Counted from the first letter of the stretch, positions 1-5,290 are shown. The stretch is 5,479 nucleotides of DNA from Silvimonas sp. (GCA_030151005.1 JASLES010000044.1:1-5479), one strand, 5' to 3'. Numbers and translations are program-made. Notes: generated by a model from the sequence alone, not told the origin.

Positions 1-1
1 G

Positions 2-772
2 TTCAAATGCTTCCGCCAACCGGGCAATGCTTCACGTGAAACATTAGCCCTGCACACCTTGCGCGCGGCAGGCGGCGCGGTATTGCCACAGGTTTTGGGC
101 GAGGGTCAGGATGAAACCGGGCGGGAGGTGCTGGTGCTGGAACGCCTGAACGGTGTAGACGCCTGCGCCGCCATCCAGTCGCCAGCTGCCATAGCGCGCT
201 TTGCGGATCAGGTTACGTACATCTTGCTGCATTGGCACAGCATGACCTCACCACTGGGCTTTCAGGACCTGCACGGTGTATTCCGCCCCGGTTTTACCGA
301 AAGCTGGCAACACTTTTCGCAAGACCGGCTGGCATGGTTGTTCAGTGCGGCGGGCGAGGCCCGGACCACCTTACCCATGCGCCAGCAGTTTGAACGCATC
401 TGCCGCGTTGCAGAGGTGCTGGTGAGGCCACTGGCAGGCCATCCGTCGTCCCTGATTCATGACGACTGCCACGCCAGCAACTTTCTGGCAGACCCGCTCA
501 CCCAGACGCTCACTGCGGTGATCGACCCCAATCACGCCCGCTTTGCCCACCGGGAGTTCGATCTGTTTCATCTGAACGATGCCCGCCCCGAGTTCCGGTT
601 GCTGGAAACCTATCTGGAAAAACACCCGGCCGCGCCTGGCTTTGCCGCTCGCCGCTGGTTGTTCAGCTTGTTTGATGATCTCAAACACGTTCAACACACC
701 GGCTGGTTTGATCATGACTGGTTCATGCGCAAGTTTGCGCAGTTTGATGAAGCACTCGCGCGCACAACCTGA
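2..772 (+). CDS. Phosphotransferase of the APH / choline-kinase fold, 5' end missing
   Basis: The reading frame is open to the left edge, so the gene begins outside the window; 256 residues are visible, ending at TGA. A TTG at 59 could start a shorter product but would remove the nucleotide-binding lysine, so I treat the gene as truncated by the window. Numbering from base 2: K2 (FKCF) fits the ATP-binding lysine, E13 the helix-C glutamate, and REVLVLERLNG the hinge. HDDCHASN (153-160) is the Brenner catalytic loop HxDxxxxN, and D175 in VIDPNH is the metal-binding aspartate that replaces the kinase DFG. This indicates an ATP-dependent small-molecule kinase, probably cytoplasmic. The usual HGD is HDD here. 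The substrate cannot be read from the sequence; a resistance function should not be assumed. The gene converges on rpoH and shares a terminator with it. Family assignment is firm, function unknown. Confidence 0.82.
   Translation, partial: FKCFRQPGNASRETLALHTLRAAGGAVLPQVLGEGQDETGREVLVLERLNGVDACAAIQSPAAIARFADQVTYILLHWHSMTSPLGFQDLHGVFRPGFTESWQHFSQDRLAWLFSAAGEARTTLPMRQQFERICRVAEVLVRPLAGHPSSLIHDDCHASNFLADPLTQTLTAVIDPNHARFAHREFDLFHLNDARPEFRLLETYLEKHPAAPGFAARRWLFSLFDDLKHVQHTGWFDHDWFMRKFAQFDEALARTT
28..43. other. parS: parS-like ParB-binding site, 15 of 16 bases
   Basis: The bases TGCTTCACGTGAAACA differ from the chromosomal parS consensus TGTTTCACGTGAAACA only at position 3 (C for T). The CACGTG core and the whole right half-site are intact. 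The site lies inside the phosphotransferase coding sequence, over codons for NASRET. Known parS sites often lie inside genes and cluster near the replication origin, where ParB loads and spreads for chromosome segregation and SMC recruitment. A chance match this good in about 5.5 kb is very unlikely for random sequence, although coding constraint could contribute. ParB binding itself is inference. Confidence 0.65.
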
Positions 773-784
773 ACGCCAGGCAAC

Positions 785-815
785 AAAAAAGGCACGCCGT
801 GGCGTGCCTTTTTTT
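785..815. terminator. Bidirectional intrinsic terminator between convergent genes
   Basis: GGCACGCC-GT-GGCGTGCC (791-808) is a perfect inverted repeat. It folds as a GC-rich 7-bp stem with a CGTG loop. It is preceded by six A (785-790) and followed by seven T (809-815), so both strands give a hairpin followed by a U tract. It sits 12 bases after the phosphotransferase stop and 18 bases beyond the rpoH stop, and should end both transcripts. Confidence 0.93.
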
Positions 816-833
816 ATCTGGTACCGAATGGCA

Positions 834-1688
834 TCAAGCCATGGCCGGTTCCAGCGCGTCTTTCATCTTTTGCAGGGCCTTGGCCTCAATCTGGCGGATA
901 CGCTCAGCCGACACGCTAAATTCAGCGGCCAGTTCGTGCAGCGTGGTACTGCCTTCGTCGCCCAGCCAGCGTGCTTCAATGATGCGGCGGCTGCGCGGGT
1001 CCAGCGTACCCAGTGCCTGCTGCAGACCTTCAGACTGCAAGCGGTCGTAAGACTGGCGTTCCATCTGGCGCACTGGCTCGTTGTCGCTGTCAGCCAGCCA
1101 GTCGATCGGCGCGTAACCGTCGTCGTCGCCGTCTTCCGCCATCAGCGCGATGTCTTGCCCCGTCATGCGGGTTTCCATCTCGAAGACTTCTTCTGGCTTG
1201 ACGCCCAAGTCATGCGCAATGACTTCGGCTTGAGCACGGGTCAAAGCAGCAAAACCGGTCTTCTTGGAACGCAGGTTGAAGAACAGCTTGCGCTGGGCCT
1301 TGGTGGTGGCAATACGCACCAGACGCCAGTTGCGCAGGATGTACTCGTGAATTTCGGCCTTGATCCAGTGCACGGCAAACGAGAACAGGCGCACGCCGCG
1401 GGTCGGTTCGAACCGCTTTACGGCCTTCATGAGACCGATATTGCCTTCCTGAATCAGGTCTGCTTGCGGCAAACCGTAACCGGCATAACCACGCGCAATG
1501 GACACCACTACGCGCAGATGGGACATCACCAGCTGGCCAGCGGCTTCCAAGTCGTTGTCATGGCGGTAGCGGTTGGCCAGATCGATCTCTTGCTCGTGCG
1601 TGAGCATGGGCATGGCATTGACTCGCTGGATATAGCTCTCAATGCTGTCGCCACCTGTGATCACCGGCAATGCAACGCTGTCTACCAT
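834..1688 (-). CDS. rpoH: RNA polymerase sigma factor RpoH (sigma-32, heat shock)
   Basis: This is the alternative sigma factor that directs RNA polymerase to heat-shock promoters (chaperones, proteases). At 284 residues it is the same length as the E. coli protein and collinear with it. Region 2 covers about 47-124, including AGYGLPQADLIQEGNIG and the promoter-melting/-10 segment FSFAVHWIKAEIHEY (102-116). The RpoH box QRKLFFNLR is at 132-140 and distinguishes sigma-32 from other group 2/3 factors. The region 4.2 helix-turn-helix is at about 248-276 (TTLHELAAEFSVSAERIRQ). L47 and A50 of region 2.1, known in E. coli for stability control, are conserved; I54 is V. The ATG at 1688 is preceded by AGGAG with 7-base spacing. 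It lies downstream of ftsX on the same strand, as in E. coli, but with a 207-base gap holding its own regulatory sites. It ends at the shared terminator. Identity is essentially certain. Confidence 0.98.
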   Translation of the reverse strand: MVDSVALPVITGGDSIESYIQRVNAMPMLTHEQEIDLANRYRHDNDLEAAGQLVMSHLRVVVSIARGYAGYGLPQADLIQEGNIGLMKAVKRFEPTRGVRLFSFAVHWIKAEIHEYILRNWRLVRIATTKAQRKLFFNLRSKKTGFAALTRAQAEVIAHDLGVKPEEVFEMETRMTGQDIALMAEDGDDDGYAPIDWLADSDNEPVRQMERQSYDRLQSEGLQQALGTLDPRSRRIIEARWLGDEGSTTLHELAAEFSVSAERIRQIEAKALQKMKDALEPAMA

Positions 1689-1695
1689 GAATTTT

Positions 1696-1700
1696 CTCCT
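1696..1700 (-). promoter_or_regulatory. Ribosome binding site of rpoH
   Basis: On the - strand AGGAG lies 7 bases before the ATG at 1688, a strong Shine-Dalgarno that fixes the start. A second GGAG lies 12 bases further upstream. I saw no obvious anti-Shine-Dalgarno sequence nearby, so an RNA thermosensor cannot be claimed by eye. Confidence 0.8.
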
Positions 1701-1736
1701 GTGTTACTCCGCGCCGTTCTCAAACGACGACGCTGG

Positions 1737-1766
1737 ATATTAGCACTCCATACCTCAGAGTGCTAA
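1737..1766 (-). promoter_or_regulatory. Candidate proximal rpoH promoter (sigma-70 type)
   Basis: On the - strand a -35-like TTAGCA (1766-1761, 4/6) and a -10-like TAATAT (1742-1737, 4/6) are separated by 18 bases. The predicted transcript starts near 1730, giving a leader of about 42 bases. The CIRCE element occupies the -35, the spacer and the first half of the -10, which is where an HrcA operator would block polymerase. The boxes are imperfect; support comes mainly from the operator placement. Confidence 0.5.
1740..1766. promoter_or_regulatory. CIRCE element (HrcA operator) upstream of rpoH
   Basis: The + strand reads TTAGCACTC (1740-1748), nine bases, then GAGTGCTAA (1758-1766). This is an exact match to the CIRCE consensus TTAGCACTC-N9-GAGTGCTAA. 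HrcA is the GroE-titrated repressor that usually controls groESL and dnaK operons. Here the only gene it can sensibly serve is rpoH, whose ATG is 52 bases away. That would place the sigma-32 gene under HrcA. hrcA is not in the window. The motif is certain; the regulation is strong inference. Confidence 0.95.
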
Positions 1767-1782
1767 CCGAACAAAAAGTTCT
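1755..1782 (-). promoter_or_regulatory. Possible sigma-E-type promoter of rpoH
   Basis: On the - strand AGAACTT (1782-1776) is one base from the sigma-E -35 consensus GGAACTT. After a 16-base spacer comes TCTGA (1759-1755), which resembles sigma-E -10 elements. E. coli rpoH has a sigma-E-dependent promoter, so the idea is reasonable, but the -10 is weak and this may be chance. If real, CIRCE would cover its -10 region. Confidence 0.25.
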
Positions 1783-1842
1783 TATGAATTCAAGCACACA
1801 CGCGATGTTGTTGCACGGCAATATTTTCAATGCTTCCGATAG

Positions 1843-1870
1843 ATTAGACCAATCGGTCTATTTCCGACAA
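1843..1870 (-). promoter_or_regulatory. Candidate distal promoter reading toward rpoH
   Basis: On the - strand TTGTCG (1870-1865, 4/6 to TTGACA) and TCTAAT (1848-1843, 5/6 to TATAAT) are spaced by 16 bases. Transcription would begin near 1836 and run through CIRCE into rpoH with a leader of about 150 bases. A TetR-type palindrome covers the spacer and the first half of the -10, which fits a repressible promoter. No transcript evidence is available. Confidence 0.45.
1845..1860. promoter_or_regulatory. TetR-family (NemR-like) operator palindrome
   Basis: TAGACC-AATC-GGTCTA is a perfect inverted repeat with 6-base arms and a 4-base centre. The form TAGACC-N4-GGTCTA is the box described for E. 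coli NemR, a TetR-family repressor that senses reactive electrophiles and chlorine species. Related regulators use similar sites. It lies between ftsX and rpoH, over a candidate promoter facing rpoH. No TetR-family gene is in the window, so the cognate regulator is unknown. Confidence 0.65.
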
Positions 1871-1886
1871 ACGGTAGCCAATAGCC

Positions 1887-1908
1887 GCAATTCGCTCAGC
1901 GAAATTGC
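1887..1908. repeat. Imperfect inverted repeat over the ftsX stop codon
   Basis: GCAATTCGCT (1887-1896), a central C, and AGCGAAATTGC (1898-1908) can pair over 10 bases with one bulged A. The ftsX stop codon lies in the centre. No T tract follows on the - strand, so it is not a standard intrinsic terminator. It might slow 3' decay of the ftsYEX mRNA or be incidental. Confidence 0.4.
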
Positions 1909-2801
1909 CGCAAATGACGCCCGACTGCCAGCGATGCCCCCAACAGGCACAGCAGCGTGGTCACCGCCAAGGTCACCAGCACCACACGCCAGTCTGCCAG
2001 GGCCAGACTGAATTGTTGCCCATAACTTTTAGCCAGCGCCTCTACCGCAGGATTGAGCCACGTCCGTGCCGCCCAGACGATGGCGCACGCCAGCAAGCCG
2101 CCCAGCACACCCTGCAACGCGGCAAAGTACACAAAGGGACGGCGGATAAAGGCATCCGTGGCGCCAATCAGTTTGGCGACCTCAATCTCATCCTTGCGGG
2201 TCAGAATCTGCAACCGGATGGCATTACCGGTAATCAGCACCAGCGCCACTGCCAGCAGCACCAGCACGATCTCCAGCAATGCCTTGCCCACCACGATCAG
2301 TTGCTGCAAGCGTCTGGCCCAGGCTGAATCCAGTTGTACCTGTTCCACACCGCCGGTGGTAGTCAGTTCCTTCTGCAATGCTTCGAGGGAATCCGCCGAC
2401 GCATCCGTGCTGGCCGTCAGGATGAACGTATCCGGCAGCGGATTATCCGTGAGGCCCGCCAGCAAATCGCCACCACCAACGCTGGCCTGCATCTGTTTGA
2501 GCGCTTCGTCCTTGCCAATGAACTGCACTTTGGTCAGGCGTTTGTCGAGGGCAAGGCGTTGCTTGAGCTGGTTGACCTCATCCGCCCCCGCGCTGGTACG
2601 CAGGTAGACCGACAACTGCGGCTCTACGGGCAACTGGCCAATCACGCCCTGGGCGCTGGCAATCAACAGATAAAAACCCAGCGGGAACGCGGCGGCGATG
2701 CCGATCACCAACAGGTTAAGCACGCTTGATAGCGGCGCGCGCAGCATGCCAGCTACCGTGCGGGTAAAGGCAATCCAGTTCAGACGAATCCAGTGCTTCA
2801 T
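1896..2801 (-). CDS. ftsX: Cell division protein FtsX, ABC-transporter-like permease
   Basis: FtsX is the membrane partner of FtsE in the divisome. In E. coli the FtsEX complex transmits ATP hydrolysis across the inner membrane to EnvC and so activates septal amidases. The 301 residues show the family topology: a cytoplasmic N-terminus, TM1 at about 25-50, a large periplasmic domain (about 51-165) with the conserved NPLPDTF (120-126), TM2 at about 168-192, a cytoplasmic loop with RKDEIEVAKLIGATDAFIRR (202-221), TM3 at about 223-247 and TM4 at about 271-294. It is slightly shorter than the E. coli protein. The ATG at 2801 follows the ftsE stop by 8 bases, and a short TAAGG Shine-Dalgarno overlaps that stop, indicating translational coupling. 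The stop is TGA. Identity rests on both sequence and context. Confidence 0.96.
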   Translation of the reverse strand: MKHWIRLNWIAFTRTVAGMLRAPLSSVLNLLVIGIAAAFPLGFYLLIASAQGVIGQLPVEPQLSVYLRTSAGADEVNQLKQRLALDKRLTKVQFIGKDEALKQMQASVGGGDLLAGLTDNPLPDTFILTASTDASADSLEALQKELTTTGGVEQVQLDSAWARRLQQLIVVGKALLEIVLVLLAVALVLITGNAIRLQILTRKDEIEVAKLIGATDAFIRRPFVYFAALQGVLGGLLACAIVWAARTWLNPAVEALAKSYGQQFSLALADWRVVLVTLAVTTLLCLLGASLAVGRHLRQFR

Positions 2802-2809
2802 GGCGCGCC

Positions 2810-3463
2810 TTATGCGGAGAACTGGCCGTTTTTCAGGCGCAGGATACGACGGCCATAGTCGGCCATCAGGGTTTCATCGTGAGCGGAAATCACTAGCGTG
2901 ACACCCACCTGGTGGAAAGACTTGAACAATTCCAGGATATCGTGCGCGTAATCACGATCCAGATTAGCGGTAGGTTCATCCGCCAGCAGAATGGACGGCC
3001 GGTGCACCACGGCACGGGCAATACACAGCCGCTGCTGCTCGCCACCAGAAAGACTCACCGGGTTGAGCGACTCTTTACCCGCCAGGCCGACTTTATCCAG
3101 TGCAGCCTGAACCCGGCGGCGGGCTTCACGATGATCAAAGCCGATGATATCCAGCGGCAGGCGCACGTTGTCGTACACGCTGCGGTCGTAAAGAATTTTG
3201 TGGTCCTGGAAAATCAGCCCGATGTGCCGGCGGGTATAAGGCAGCGATGCGCGCCGCATGCGTGCCAGGTTTTGCCCATTCACCAGTACCGCACCGGCGG
3301 TAGGGCGTTCGATACCGGCAATGAGCTTGAGCAGGGTGGATTTGCCCGCGCCGGAGTGCCCGGCCAGGAAAACCAGCTCGCCATCTTCGATATCAAAACT
3401 GAGTTGTTTGACGGCATCAAAGCCGCCCGGATAACGCTTGGTGACTTGCTGGAACTGGATCAT
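2810..3463 (-). CDS. ftsE: Cell division ATP-binding protein FtsE
   Basis: FtsE is the cytoplasmic ATPase of the FtsEX complex; it dimerises with FtsX at the septum and powers control of peptidoglycan hydrolases. The 217 residues form one complete ABC domain: Walker A GHSGAGKST (35-43), Q-loop Q86 in IFQDHKIL, signature LSGGEQQR (138-145), Walker B ILLADEP with catalytic E163, D-loop NLD (167-169) and switch H195. Length is typical of the family. The ATG at 3463 lies 32 bases after the ftsY stop, with only a weak upstream GGACG as Shine-Dalgarno. It ends in TAA just before ftsX. Several ABC families are similar in sequence, but position between ftsY and ftsX settles the call. Confidence 0.97.
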   Translation of the reverse strand: MIQFQQVTKRYPGGFDAVKQLSFDIEDGELVFLAGHSGAGKSTLLKLIAGIERPTAGAVLVNGQNLARMRRASLPYTRRHIGLIFQDHKILYDRSVYDNVRLPLDIIGFDHREARRRVQAALDKVGLAGKESLNPVSLSGGEQQRLCIARAVVHRPSILLADEPTANLDRDYAHDILELFKSFHQVGVTLVISAHDETLMADYGRRILRLKNGQFSA

Positions 3464-3495
3464 TCGTCGTCCGTAGTCAGATGCCGGGAAAAATG

Positions 3496-4548
3496 TCAGT
3501 CAAATAAGGCGTCAATATAGTCTTTTGCCACAAACGGGCGCAGGTCGTCGATGGTTTCACCCACACCAATAAAGCGCAGCGGTACTGGGCGCTGCTTGGC
3601 AATGGCGGCAATTACACCACCCTTGGCTGTGCCATCAAGCTTGGTCAGCACCAGACCAGTCAGACCCAGTGCATCATCAAATGCCTTGACCTGGCTGACC
3701 GCGTTCTGGCCGGTGTTGGCATCAATCACCAGCATGATTTCATGCGGGCCAGTGGGGTCAGCCTTTTGCACCACGCGTTTGACCTTCTTGATCTCTTCCA
3801 TCAGGTGCAGTTGCGTTGGCAAGCGGCCGGCGGTGTCGACGATGATTACATCGCAACCGCGCGCCCTGGCAGCATTCACAGCGTCAAAGGCCACCGCAGC
3901 GGCATCGCCGGATTCTTGCGCAATCACTTGCACGCCGTTGCGTTGCCCCCACACCACCAGCTGCTCACGTGCGGCCGCACGGAAGGTATCCCCGGCGGCC
4001 AACAATACGTTGTGGCCTTGACCCTGAAAATACTTCGCCAGCTTGCCAATGCTGGTGGTCTTGCCCGCGCCGTTGACACCGGCCACCATCAGGATGAAGG
4101 GTTTTTGCGGCGTAATCACCAGCGGTTGTTCCAGCGGCTGGATCAATTCCAGCAATGCTTCCTTGAGCGCCACGCGCAACTCAGAGGCATCTTTCAGCCC
4201 GCGCAACGACACACGATCACGCACATCCTTGAGCAAGGTGGTCGTGGCTTCTACGCCCATATCGGCGGTCAGGAGCACGGTTTCCAGCTCGTCGTACAGG
4301 TCTTCATCGATCTGGCCGCCGCCAAACAGCCCGGCCAGATTCTTGCCGAGCGAATCACGCGTCTTGGCCAGACCTGCCTTCAGACGATCGGTCCAGGAGA
4401 CTTTGGGTTTCTCCTGGGGCTGAGCGACTTCCTGCAGCGGCGCAGGTGCCGCGACAAGGGGCTCTGGCGCAACGGGCGCGTCGGTGACCGGCGCAGATTC
4501 AGGCGCGGCGGTGTCGGTTTTGGGTTTCTTGCGGAAAAAATCGAACAT
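3496..4548 (-). CDS. ftsY: Signal recognition particle receptor FtsY
   Basis: FtsY is the SRP receptor GTPase. It binds the Ffh-RNA-ribosome complex and hands nascent membrane proteins to the Sec translocon at the inner membrane. The 350 residues comprise a short A domain (about 1-50), starting with the amphipathic MFDFFRKK and then rich in Ala, Pro and Glu, an N domain (about 51-145), and a G domain with GVNGAGKTTSIGKLA (157-171), DTFRAAAREQL (187-197), DTAGR (238-242) and TKLDGTAKGG (302-311). The C-terminus IGVGE...DDLRPF is typical. The A domain is much shorter than in E. coli (497 residues in total). No clear Shine-Dalgarno precedes the ATG at 4548; the family-typical MF-FF-KK beginning supports this start. 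It heads the ftsYEX cluster, divergent from rsmD. Confidence 0.97.
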   Translation of the reverse strand: MFDFFRKKPKTDTAAPESAPVTDAPVAPEPLVAAPAPLQEVAQPQEKPKVSWTDRLKAGLAKTRDSLGKNLAGLFGGGQIDEDLYDELETVLLTADMGVEATTTLLKDVRDRVSLRGLKDASELRVALKEALLELIQPLEQPLVITPQKPFILMVAGVNGAGKTTSIGKLAKYFQGQGHNVLLAAGDTFRAAAREQLVVWGQRNGVQVIAQESGDAAAVAFDAVNAARARGCDVIIVDTAGRLPTQLHLMEEIKKVKRVVQKADPTGPHEIMLVIDANTGQNAVSQVKAFDDALGLTGLVLTKLDGTAKGGVIAAIAKQRPVPLRFIGVGETIDDLRPFVAKDYIDALFD

Positions 4549-4615
4549 AGGGTATGCGTCACGTCGCCAATGGCGGAAAATATCTGATTTGGCGCGATTT
4601 TAGCGCGGGTGGGGC
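4549..4615. promoter_or_regulatory. Divergent ftsY / rsmD intergenic region
   Basis: These 67 bases separate two divergent starts and should hold the promoters for both, unless they extend into the genes. On the - strand TAAAAT (4602-4597) is a 5/6 -10 candidate for ftsY, but no good -35 lies 16-18 bases upstream. I found no convincing promoter for rsmD. CGCC-AAT-GGCG (4565-4575) is a small palindrome of unknown meaning. Confidence 0.4.
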
Positions 4616-5164
4616 ATGGCAGCACAGCATAAAAACCAGGTTCGCATTATTGGCGGCGAGTACAAGCGCCGGCTGGTGCATTTTCCGGATGGCGACGGCC
4701 TGCGACCGACCCCTGATCGGGTGCGGGAAACGCTGTTCAACTGGCTGGGGCAAGACCTCACCGGGCAGCGTTGTCTGGACCTTTTTGCCGGTAGCGGTGC
4801 GTTAGGATTTGAAGCTGCCTCCCGCAACGCCAGACAGGTGGTCATGGTCGAGAAATCCAAACCGGTCTATGCCGCGCTTAATGACAACCGCAAAACGCTG
4901 GGCATGAACAATGTCGAGATCGTCTGGGCGGATGCGCTAACGTGGCTCTCTGGCAAGGCGCTGGATTTTGACGTGGTGTTTCTTGATCCGCCGTATGCCT
5001 CTGATCTGTTGCCCAAAGTATTGGCGACGCTGGCAGCCAGCCTGCCGGCCGATGCGGTTATCTATGCAGAATGCGCGCAGTGGCCGGATCTGGCCGGTTG
5101 GGAAATCACCCGCGAGATGAAAGCCGGCGCAGTGCACTGTGCGCTGTTGCAACGGGCGGCGTAG
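4616..5164 (+). CDS. rsmD: 16S rRNA (guanine(966)-N2)-methyltransferase RsmD
   Basis: RsmD transfers a methyl group from S-adenosylmethionine to N2 of G966 in 16S rRNA on the assembling 30S subunit. The 182 residues carry the family's N-terminal RIIGGEYKRR (10-19) and LRPTPDRVRETLFNWL (29-44), the SAM-binding motif I LDLFAGSGALG (54-64), the acidic end of strand 2 in VEK (E79), and the N2-guanine methyltransferase motif DPPY (124-127). Length is usual for the family. The ATG at 4616 follows a purine-rich GGTGGGG that lies very close to the start, so initiation may be modest. Divergence from ftsY matches E. coli. The next gene is a ferredoxin rather than the coaD often found beside rsmD. Confidence 0.96.
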   Translation: MAAQHKNQVRIIGGEYKRRLVHFPDGDGLRPTPDRVRETLFNWLGQDLTGQRCLDLFAGSGALGFEAASRNARQVVMVEKSKPVYAALNDNRKTLGMNNVEIVWADALTWLSGKALDFDVVFLDPPYASDLLPKVLATLAASLPADAVIYAECAQWPDLAGWEITREMKAGAVHCALLQRAA

Positions 5165-5252
5165 TCAGCGCTTTGCCACAAACCGGCAACAATACGGCAA
5201 CACAATCACGTTGTCGGACGGGCGCAATTACAACGCTTCGGCCTGTGGGCAG

Positions 5253-5266
5253 TGTCAATAATGACA
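5253..5266. repeat. Palindrome TGTCA-N4-TGACA upstream of the ferredoxin gene
   Basis: TGTCA-ATAA-TGACA is a perfect inverted repeat with an AT-rich centre, the shape of a dimeric regulator operator. It lies about 110 bases before the ferredoxin start. I cannot assign a regulator with confidence. Confidence 0.4.
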
Positions 5267-5290
5267 AAACCATAGCCGGTCGCCGCCGTC

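Noticed and set aside
59..61. TTG at 59 as the true start of the phosphotransferase
   Set aside because: The frame continues open to the left edge with a kinase-like N-lobe (FKCF and helix-C glutamate), and no ribosome binding site precedes the TTG.
1689..1730. RNA thermosensor in the rpoH leader
   Set aside because: A weak hairpin (CGTCGT with ACGGCG, one G-U pair) lies upstream of the Shine-Dalgarno but does not cover it. I saw no sequence early in the gene complementary to AGGAG. Folding software would be needed to argue otherwise.
1624..1740. Ten-base direct repeat CGCTGGATAT at 1624-1633 and 1731-1740, across the rpoH start
   Set aside because: One copy is within coding sequence and the other overlaps the -10 area; there is no structural or regulatory pattern linking them, so coincidence is the simplest view.
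579..1766. Long + strand open frame of 395 codons antisense to rpoH
   Set aside because: It overlaps the phosphotransferase end, the terminator and all of rpoH in antisense. Its translation looks like no known protein family, while rpoH is unmistakable on the other strand. Such shadow frames are common in GC-rich genes.
1789..1794. CTTGAA as the -35 of a sigma-32 promoter for rpoH autoregulation
   Set aside because: No CCCCAT-like -10 occurs 13-17 bases downstream.
2779..2786. CGTCTGAA on the - strand, with a second copy at 4379-4386, as Neisseria-type DNA uptake sequences
   Set aside because: Each matches only 8 of 10 bases of GCCGTCTGAA and both lie inside coding sequence (ftsX and ftsY). 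Two copies are slightly more than chance but not enough to claim uptake signals.
3965..3970. Second CACGTG hexamer in ftsY as another parS site
   Set aside because: Only the core hexamer is present; the flanking bases do not match parS arms, so it is ordinary coding sequence.
3742..4587. Long + strand open frame antisense to ftsY
   Set aside because: It mirrors the coding strand of ftsY, has no recognisable domain and no ribosome binding site; ftsY motifs are complete on the - strand.
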